DNA of 21,676 nucleotides. Source: Phellopilus nigrolimitatus (lineage: Eukaryota > Basidiomycota > Agaricomycetes > Hymenochaetales > Hymenochaetaceae). Positions 1 through 7,191 of the stretch are shown here, in pieces. A program made the position numbers and the translations under genes. Position 1 is the stretch's first letter; each line of letters starts with the position of its first letter. The DNA lies in the NCBI GenBank assembly GCA_021029095.1, contig JAJOHG010000411.1, positions 1 to 21,676 of the forward strand, written 5' to 3'. The notes below the pieces were generated by a model. It was not told the DNA's origin, made no database searches, and was given only the letters and a program-made list of their open reading frames with translations.

Positions 1-909
1 GTGCTGGGCCGCCCCATTCTGGTTTAGCGGCAGCGCCCCCGATCCCGCGAACGGCGACTGATTTTCTGGTTACGATCGCCCGCGGTCGCGATCGCCCATT
101 GCCAAGGACTGCAGCGTGTCCTATCAGACCGGACGGCGCGGACGCTTTATGTATCCACGTCTGCCTTTCTTTCTTTCTTTCTTTCCTTCTCTCCGAAAGT
201 TTGTTCTGCCTCCCCTCTCCAATTACGCCAACTCAATTCAGATGCTCCTGCTGCTGCCGCTGCACGCAGCGCCGGGCCCCTACTGGCTGCCCAACTCCCT
301 GATGAAAGGGCATGCTCTCGCGAGCCCCCGAGGACTGCGCTGTATCATTGTACGTACGTACGCATCAATATCAATATCATGCTGATGCGACGCCAGAACG
401 AGCCAGCGTACAAAACACGATCAAGCCACACGCCCAACGCGCTCTTACTATAGACGGCGCGACGGCGCCGCTGCCCGTGCCTGAGCCGCGCATCTCCGCT
501 GTCTCCCGTGTTCATGACCACGCCTAAGTCCTATCCTGACAGCCCGCGTTCTTCCGCGTCGCCGCGAGGCACAGGCGGGCTTTAAGTCACAGAAGGCGGG
601 CACGCCAGCCAGGCAGAAGAAGGCGCACCTTCGTCTCTTATCCTGACGGGGATCGGCCCTGGCAGATCGACAGGAGGGCTGATCAGAACGCATAATCCGC
701 AAATTACAAGTGTATAAGCGTATGTATGGCGACCGTCGTCTTCGACTTCGCCTTCGGCTTCCGGCCCCAGGAACGGACAGTCTGCTTCTGCGTGAAGCGC
801 TGGTTCGCTCGCTATAGCCTCTGAGTCTCAATGTAAGCCGTCCTCTCTTGTCTTTCCTTTCTCTGCCGTGTGCTGCCCCACCCGCGTGCCCACCCACCGT
901 CCACGATGC
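1..909. other. GC-rich stretch without a supportable gene
   Basis: No reading frame here shows a recognisable domain, and the open frames are arginine/proline-rich translations of GC-rich DNA. The stretch holds a CTTT microsatellite and otherwise looks like intergenic or degenerate sequence. It could include the promoter of a gene beyond the left edge, but nothing in the sequence shows that. Confidence 0.5.
165..187. repeat. (CTTT)n microsatellite
   Basis: About five tandem CTTT units followed by a pyrimidine-rich tail, seen directly in the sequence. Confidence 0.85.
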
Positions 910-1088
910 ATGGACGGCAAGCTACATACTCCCGCCCACCCAGCCCGCGGGAAAGCTCCGGACTTCGCCTTCCGCGCTCGCGATCACAGATCCGTCGCGC
1001 GGTCCGTCGTCGTCGTCGTCGTCGTCGTCGTCTGCCTGTTGGCCCCGCCGCGCTGCTGCTCGTCGCTCTTAGATAACGCGACACACGC
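910..1088 (+). repeat. Dispersed GC-rich repeat R, copy 1 (short form)
   Basis: The block starts with ATGGACGGCAAGC, contains CCCAGCCCGCGGGAAAG and TTCCGGACTTCG-like sequence, and ends with GCTCTTAGATAAC followed by CGAC.CACGC. The same blocks recur in the same order and orientation at 6032-6363. This copy is shorter and carries a (GTC)n run of about nine units near 1004-1031. It stops exactly where the left arm of the inverted duplication begins. No protein is predicted. Its nature (old transposon piece or duplicated promoter) is unknown. Confidence 0.75.
1004..1031. repeat. (GTC)n microsatellite
   Basis: A run of about nine GTC/CGT units inside repeat R copy 1, read directly from the sequence. 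It is not present in the longer copy at 6032-6363. Confidence 0.8.
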
Positions 1089-1247
1089 ATATCCTAAAGC
1101 TTCAGAGAAGAAAAACCGCTGGAGAACAGGCAGCGTTGTTCGGGCCGCTGCCGACAGCAGGGCAAAGCCCCCCGCGCCCGCCCGGGGACCGCCCGCTGTG
1201 AGAGCTTGCCATGATGGCTGTATTGGAGCATAAAAGAGCTCAGATTA

Positions 1248-1712
1248 CAGCTGTTTGCAAAAATAATGGCAGTCGCGGGTCAGATCGAAATGCAATGAGT
1301 TCACATTATTATTTGGACTTTGCCAATTTTGACGTGTTTCGGATGTGCTCTTAGCATTTATGTTGTATTGCTCGACATCAACATGGACTAAATGCCTCAG
1401 AAATTGCGCAGTGAGTATGCATTAAATATATATCATATACACCTGCGAAAAAAAAAGTGCGCCTGCAAAATCGAGGCAATTGATGCTTTTTTGAGCATTA
1501 TCCTTTCGTTCATTCTGAAATACTGAGTGTTTGTGCAGCATGTTCTGACCTATTTTGCTACTTATATATTGGTAAACACTTGAACATGTACATACTTGCT
1601 TTTCCCTCAGGAAGGTTTGCTAGTACACAAGTTGTTGAAGCACAATTGAGCAGAGATCCATCCTATGCACATCGAAATCTGGCGCGACTGCCATTATTTT
1701 TGCAAACAGCTG
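1248..1712. mobile_element. MITE 1: TA-flanked TIR element (Tc1/mariner-like)
   Basis: A 465-bp element bounded by inverted repeats starting CAGCTGTTTGCAAAAATAAT. About 30 bp match nearly perfectly at 1248 and again, inverted, ending at 1712. It is flanked on both sides by TA (1246-1247, 1713-1714). The matching place in the right arm reads GGATTAAGCCC with a single TA, so an empty site is visible in the same window. The interior is AT-rich with no transposase-sized frame, so the element is non-autonomous. The TA duplication is characteristic of Tc1/mariner (IS630) elements; family assignment rests only on the TSD and TIR shape. Confidence 0.9.
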
Positions 1713-1822
1713 TAAGCCTTAGTCACACGCGCTTCGCTACCCCCCAAATATGTATGTGGGCACCCCGCATATCCAAATCATGTTTCTTACACCTCCTTGC
1801 ATGTATGATGACAGTCGCTTTA

Positions 1823-2244
1823 CAGCGGATTCAGAAAACCTTGTCAGTGCGCGCAAAAAAAAAAAAAAAAAAAAAAAGTTGCGGCCCCTCAGGGTGTTCC
1901 AAATAAGGCATTATTGCCTAATTGAGCGAAATCGCGTCGTGGTTGCCTGCCGTCCGTGTAGCACAGTCGTGCGCTAATCTGCCAACGGGGCCAGAAACTA
2001 CACTCGAAGGAGCCAAAATTTTAAGCAAGTACATCAGGACAGTAGTGGGTTACCTCGTATAGCCAAAGAACACGGACTTTCAAGTCCTTACTGATCTTTC
2101 GATTGGGCATGTACAACGACAACGAGATAAATTCACGACGCGACTTCGCTCAATTAGGCAATAATGCCTTATTTGGCACACCCTGAGGGGCCGCAACTTT
2201 TTTTTTTTTTTTGCGCGCACTGGCAAGGTTTTCTGAATCCGCTG
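1823..2244. mobile_element. MITE 2: foldback element with ~115-bp TIRs, TA-flanked
   Basis: A 422-bp element starting CAGCGGATTCAGAAAACCTT and ending with its reverse complement, flanked by TA at 1821-1822 and 2245-2246. The inverted repeats are long, about 115 bp each. They run through a homopolymer A tract (23 nt on the left, about 15 T on the right) and a block with GGCATTATTGCC. The loop of about 190 bp has no coding capacity. The structure fits a Tc1/mariner-type MITE with foldback ends, and it is absent from the right arm. Confidence 0.88.
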
Positions 2245-2249
2245 TAATA

Positions 2250-2810
2250 GAGTGTTTTCAAAGCTGATGGAAAATGCGTTTTATATTACACAAATGCAAC
2301 TTACGTTTTCCATTAGCTCTAAGCGAGCGGCAGGCAACCGAAATTGCCGAAGTCTCTCGGCATCAAGAGTGCCGGAGACGTGACGAGGCTGGTGGGTGTT
2401 GATCGACATGGACATCCTGAAAAAAAAATAGAGTCTCAGCCCCGTAGATAATCCTGTCTTTCATACCCGAAACTCGACTTAATTTGCAATACAAAAAACA
2501 TTCTGTTGGCAGAATGCAATCTGACTTTCCCCAATCTCAAGCTGCCATAGAGTAAAAAAGAATAATAGACAGGTTCAAGAGTATGTTCTCTTTTTCGGAT
2601 GTCCATGTCAATCAACCTGTAGGCGGACTTTGTTAGGCAAGAAGTCAGAGCTTCATCAGTCACAGTGAGGTCACAGCGGCTACAACCGAAGTGTGCGTTT
2701 ACACATGATGTGCCGAAGGCATGCCGAGTGAACTTAGAATTAAAGTTTCCATCAGCGATCGTGTCATTTTCCACTAGCAAAAGCATTTTCCATCAGCTTT
2801 GAAAACACTC
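2250..2810. mobile_element. MITE 3: TA-flanked TIR element next to MITE 2
   Basis: A 561-bp element with inverted termini GAGTGTTTTCAAAGCTGATG followed by GAAAATGC. They are near-identical over about 33 bp at 2250-2282 and 2779-2810. TA flanks both ends (2248-2249, 2811-2812). It sits three bases past the TA of MITE 2, with TAATA between the two elements. The interior holds a 116-codon minus-strand frame (2436-2786) that uses the right TIR as its start. It shows no recognisable motif and is probably chance. Absent from the right arm. Confidence 0.82.
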
Positions 2811-3088
2811 TAATGACTTCATAATTCTTGTCTAGCAGATCTACTCAACAAAATTACTATTATTATTGTAATACACAACGTGACGAGCATCCAATTTGCC
2901 TAACTTAGTAACTAAGCACAAAATGACTTTAGAAGTCCTTCGTTTTCGATCTGGCCCGCGCGGCAAATGTCCTTATTTTCTGCAAAAAAGGAACTCAATA
3001 TGGCCTCTGCATTATCCGGAATGTGCGACTGCGTATTCTATACTATTTGCACAAAGCGCATCTAGCTGGTTCGCAAATTACGCTTGTT

Positions 3089-5844
3089 CTAGTCCGTGCG
3101 TGCTGTATGTCTGAGGGCGAAAAAATAAATATAGGGTGAGCGTGCCGCAGGTTCGGACTATTTTGCGGCCCACGAAAGAAAACGGACTTACTTTGCTCTA
3201 CGATGTACATCCATCTGCCCCTGGCACGAGAACAAATTGAGGTAGTGCTGCCCCAGCTTGAAGCAAGATGCGCAACATGATTGAAAGCTTTTACCGTCGT
3301 GTGTCTCGCATGTACACGCCTGGATCCACTTCTCGAGCTCGGATAAACTAGCAGCCGCCAGTGTGCCATCGCGCAGAGCGGTGGTGATGTCGCCCGTATA
3401 TGCGGCGAGCGGCTCGGGTTCTATCCGGTCGTGGTCGTTTATGTTTACAACTTCGCAGTCAGTGCGGCTATTGAAAAAGGATCAGATCAGATCAATGACG
3501 ATGTGTGTTATCATGAGACTTAGTGAGCGAACCGTTTCCTCACTGCCTCCCTTTTCTCAAACAGATCATTTTCGTTATAAAAATGATTCACCTGTGTATA
3601 TATGCAAGCAATTTTGTTACTGGTGTAGCGAAGAAGACAGAAAATCATATGCGCACTAGATCTATCCACGTCATCAGCGTGCGCACCGTTGGGTCGCAGC
3701 GCAAGCATACAAACGATTCCCCGAGCGCCAGCATATCATTCATTGTCGTAGAGGGCAGACCGAGTTCTGAATACAACGCATCGGCACAGAGAACGCCATT
3801 GCGTGCAGGCTGCCTGAGCACCCATCGCTCTCCACGGGCGCAATCGTATTCTTTATGGCAGTAATCGTGGTGCTCGTCCAGGATGCCGGTAAACGGTTTT
3901 AGGTCACGGCTCCCGAAGAACGCCGTTGGGTGCTGCAGAACGCTCGCGCTCTTGCCTTCCCCGGCCTGAACTTCCCGTTTGCCCTCCGAAGACTCAATCG
4001 ATATAGCGCTGATGGCTGGCAGGCCCGCCTCGCGCCGAGCAGCGACGAGTGCTGAAGCAGCCTCCTCTTCAATTTCGCGCTGGCGCACTTTGCTGAACTC
4101 GACCACCTGCTGTTTGATAGACAGCCACTGCGCCTCAGAAAGAGCAGTTCCTTCCTCGTCGCTTTCGAGAAATTGCCTCGCGAGCGGCTGTTTGAATAGC
4201 TCCGCCGGAGCAACGTAGCAGGTCTTTCCGCCTTCAGAGCAGACAAACTTTTTTGCAAGCTCGCGCAGCTTAGATCGACGCTCACTGAGACGCCGCTCTT
4301 TTTCCATCCGGGCTCTCTTTTCCCGTCTGAGGCGGATAGTCTCCTCAAGCTGCGGAAGGATGTTTTTCCAGACTGCCCGACCATGCAATCAACAACGCTT
4401 TGCGAAGAGAAAAAGAAAAAAGAGAGACCACGTACTTCGGTCAGTCAAGGGCCGCGGCTGGTCAATCAGGCTGTTCCACTTCCAGTCTTTCTGGTCGCCG
4501 TCAGTTCGGTAGTCAGCTTGTGTATAGCCAAGCGCCGTAAGCTTATTGTATATACTATCGAAGAAGAGTCAATATTATAAAGCGATGACGCGGAATCGTT
4601 GTCTGTACCTTCGCAGGCGACTGTCCCTCGCATTCTGAATGTCATTCGACCTTGCCACTTTCGTATTTTCGAGCCACCGATCCAGCGCAGGCGAAGACTG
4701 AAGTCCGGTGCAGTCAATTTATATACGTTAATCGAAACGATGTAAAGTTTATACGCACTAGATATCTTTGAACGGTTTCATCATGTTCTGCATCCAAAAA
4801 TCCCTCCCGTTGGCGACAAGCTTCGTCGAATGACCGATACTTAGCGACAGCAGCTGTGACTTGAGGATCGTAAAACATGAAGCTACGCAGGTTCGAATAA
4901 TCTAACGCTTTGATGGGTGGGGAAGTGGCTATGAAGATGAATAAACAGGTGAGCGTATACAAGTCGTCACCAACATGACGTACTTGAGAGTCCGTTAACA
5001 AGTCTTAATACGCAGGATCGCTCTTCGTCGTTACGCGGCATATCGGGATCATTATACACCCACGAATCTGCCCTACTCAAACTGGAACAGACTTGTGGGT
5101 AAGGCACCGAGCACATTCATCATCAGAATAGAAAACGGACAATATCGTGCATTCCTTGCAAAGGTGGATTCTCAAAGGAGTCAGCTGCTTGTACGCCTTC
5201 GCATGAAAACAATGCTAAAACCATTTTTTTTCAATTGTGTGTCGCCCCCCTTTATTTGAGAGATTCTCGCAAACGCACCGTGCAGAACGCATCGAAAACG
5301 AAGCTCGCATATTGCGGAGAGCTGAGATCCAGAGGGCACTCGGGCAGGCCAACCGAGTCTTCTGCTGCACGCCAGATTGGCTTTGAGTCTTTGGTCATCA
5401 GGAGGTTCCGAAGTGTTCTAGATGTTCGCGCCATGCGAAGAAGATCATGCGGGCCCAAATACCGCGCAATCTAAGCCGAACGTGATTTCCATATGAAAAA
5501 GGCAGGAGAACGTTCAGATGGTGAAACTTACCTCGCAGAATACGTCGATGGGCATGGACATCATCATAGCCAGCCTGCCCAACTTCCGCCTAGGATTACG
5601 TGGCTTTGCGACGACTGCTGGAGTGTTCCCTTCCTCATCATCGTCTGTGCCCTGGCTTCCTTTTCTCGTCTTGACTCGTTTCTTCGGCCTTGCATGTTGT
5701 TCCGCCTCAAAGCCGTCAGAGTCAGAGTCAGGCGCAGCGGCTGCGCGTTTCGACGGAGCAAGTTTTCCACTAAAAGAACCCGTTTGCGTTAGTTGCGTGT
5801 AAGTGATATCAGATTGCTTACTTTGACTTTCGAGTAGTAGCCAT
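3089..5844 (-). CDS. F-box protein, copy B (12 exons, 691 aa)
   Basis: Predicted substrate-recruiting subunit of an SCF ubiquitin ligase. This rests on an F-box ('MPIDVFCEIARYLGPHDLLRMARTSRTLRNLL') at about residues 75-115; the target is unknown. Exons (minus strand): 5844-5822, 5769-5532, 5470-5279, 5214-5141, 5081-4984, 4928-4759, 4697-4609, 4554-4436, 4372-3657, 3591-3533, 3467-3192, 3110-3089. Every junction keeps frame and the sum is 2076 nt. The N-terminus has an SDSD run and a basic cluster (KKRVKTRK) that could be a nuclear signal. Next come CxxC...CKEC, a charged helical region (exon 9), 'FVCLRC', and a C-terminal CTC/CASC cysteine cluster. The pattern resembles Agaricomycete F-box families. 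Start chosen for its CCAACCATGG context, shared with copy A. Oddities: intron 4 has a weakened donor GTCCGT (GTGCGT in copy A), and intron 10 uses GTTCGC in both copies. The downstream flank carries three MITEs. Confidence 0.8.
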
Positions 5845-5900
5845 GGTTGGAGCTGGTGAAAGAGGGAGTAGGTGGAAGGCAAGTTCAAGTCGAACAAAAG

Positions 5901-5916
5901 ACGCGTCGCGTCGCGT
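5901..5916. promoter_or_regulatory. MCB-like ACGCGT cluster upstream of F-box copy B
   Basis: Reads ACGCGTCGCGTCGCGT on the plus strand, 57 bp upstream of the minus-strand start codon. It contains one ACGCGT core (the MBF/MluI cell-cycle box of ascomycete yeasts) and overlapping CGCG repeats. It is conserved in position in copy A. Function is inferred only. Confidence 0.4.
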
Positions 5917-6031
5917 AGATCTTTCTCCGTGTGGCTGGCATGCGTGGGAGCATTGGATAATCAGAGAGCTCATTGACAACGACTTACCAAAATTGCAGTC
6001 TGTTATACGATAAAACGACAACCGTGGTTCG

Positions 6032-6363
6032 ATGGACGGCAAGCCAGCTGCCCCTACACTCTCCCGCCAACCCAGCCCGCGGGAAAGTTCCGGACTTCGA
6101 CGACGACGGCGACGTCCCTACCCGCGTCCCTCGTCCGGTCCGCCGTGCACCGCGCACGCAGACTGCAACCTTCTCAACGCCTGCTCTGAAAACCAGGCCA
6201 GGGACTTGTCGATGGCGGGCTTGCTTCGCGAGCACCAACGACGCGTCCCGCTCGCCGTCGCATCTCGCGCTCGAGATTGCAGATCTGTCCCGAGGACAGC
6301 GCAGAGCTGCCTGTTGGCCCCGCCACGCTGCTGATCGTCGCTCTTAGATAACCCGACGCACGC
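6032..6363 (+). repeat. Dispersed GC-rich repeat R, copy 2 (long form)
   Basis: Direct repeat of 910-1088. It starts ATGGACGGCAAGCC, shares CCCAGCCCGCGGGAAAG and ends with GCTCTTAGATAACCCGACG. About 150 bp more lie in its middle than in copy 1. It begins within a few bases of the inner end of the left arm, so the left arm is bracketed by R in direct orientation. No coding potential is recognised. Confidence 0.75.
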
Positions 6364-7002
6364 GGTGTCTCCCCCTCACGTCTCTATTCGCTCGTCTTCC
6401 GCGCGCGTCTCCCGTCTAAGGAGCAAAGACACTTACATTGGTCACAAGTGCTCCTTCATAATCAACGATGCACACACGCGGTTAATGGCGGCGGCGCATC
6501 ACGCCTATCTTCGAAACAGACAGAAAAACGGAGAGCGATGACCGCGCACCGCACTCCGGTGTCTGTGCGTCGTGTCTCAGCCACCCGCCCAGAGAACACG
6601 CCCTTACAGTGCTTGCGTCTCCGTCTCGAACAGCCCTCTCGCGGAGCACCTTTCCCGTCGATAAGAGCATACATTCGCCCGCGCCGCGCAGGAGCGCGCA
6701 GGGACGCAGACGGCCAGCCGTGCGCCGCGGGCGCGCGCGGGAAGCCGGAAGACTTGCCTGTTTCCCCCCCTTACGCCGGCTGCGGCGCGCGCGTTAGGGT
6801 TCGGCGCTGTAAGAAGCCGGAGTAGGGCGATCTCGATAATCTGCTCTGCTCAGATCGAGACTTGACGGAAATGCCATACTTATTACTTTGCTGTTTTGTC
6901 CTTTCTCTTTACGAGAAGTTCATGTCGTCGCTTAAATTGGCAAGGAAAAAAATTCTTCCGGAGTAGTTTATTCGCAATAATGTGTAGTTCCATTTGCGTA
7001 AA
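6364..7002. other. Spacer between the inverted arms
   Basis: Unrepeated within this window. Positions 6364-6830 are very GC- and CpG-rich with no recognisable gene, and 6840-7002 turn AT-rich just before the right arm. With repeat R copy 2 it forms the roughly 1-kb region between the two F-box promoters, so it may contain upstream control sequence for both. The frames at 6448-6825 are arginine/proline-rich and look non-coding. Confidence 0.5.
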
Positions 7003-7117
7003 CACGGTTATCGTTTATATAATCGAATAATAGACTGCGATTTTTGGAAAGTCATTGTCAATGAGTTCTTTGATTATCCAATGCTCCCACGAATGCCAGC
7101 CACACGGAGAAAGATCT

Positions 7118-7133
7118 ACGCGACGCGTCGCGT
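7118..7133. promoter_or_regulatory. 16-bp perfect palindrome with MCB core upstream of F-box copy A
   Basis: ACGCGACGCGTCGCGT is its own reverse complement and is centred on ACGCGT, 58 bp upstream of the start codon of copy A. The other arm differs at one base, which breaks the palindrome. ACGCGT is the MBF (Mbp1/Swi6) site of G1/S genes in ascomycete yeasts; its use here is inference. Confidence 0.45.
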
Positions 7134-7191
7134 CTTTTGTTCGCGACTTGAACTTGCCTTCCACATACTCCCTCTTTCACCAGCTCCAACC

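Larger units (their letters stand above)
1089..6031. repeat. Left arm of large inverted duplication (F-box copy B)
   Basis: The reverse complement of this arm aligns with 7003-10517 through the whole F-box gene, its promoter and its 3' flank. The outer end matches in the segment CTAAAGCTTCAGAGAA / GGAGAACAGGCAGC / GCTGCCGACAGCAGGGC (about 1095-1190 here, 10450-10512 in the other arm). The inner end matches around the ACAGACTGC / TAGACTGC block (about 6000-6028 here, 7003-7050 there). The arm is about 4.9 kb against 3.5 kb for its partner. Three TIR elements account for nearly all the extra length. The coding part is roughly 90% identical at the protein level in the largest exon, counted by eye. 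Confidence 0.9.

Noticed and set aside
448..1090. Arg/Gly-rich minus-strand open frames in the left GC-rich region
   Set aside because: Long open frames are expected by chance at this GC content, and they overlap repeat R and a triplet repeat.
1955..2020. tRNA-like box A (TAGCACAGTCG) inside MITE 2
   Set aside because: No cloverleaf can be drawn: the D-loop would be four nucleotides, and acceptor and T arms do not pair. Not called as a tRNA or SINE.
2436..2786. 116-codon minus-strand frame inside MITE 3
   Set aside because: No transposase or other motif; begins within the terminal inverted repeat; too short for an autonomous element.
6794..6799. TTAGGG telomere-type hexamer in the spacer
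   Set aside because: A single copy only; no array, so no support for an interstitial telomere.
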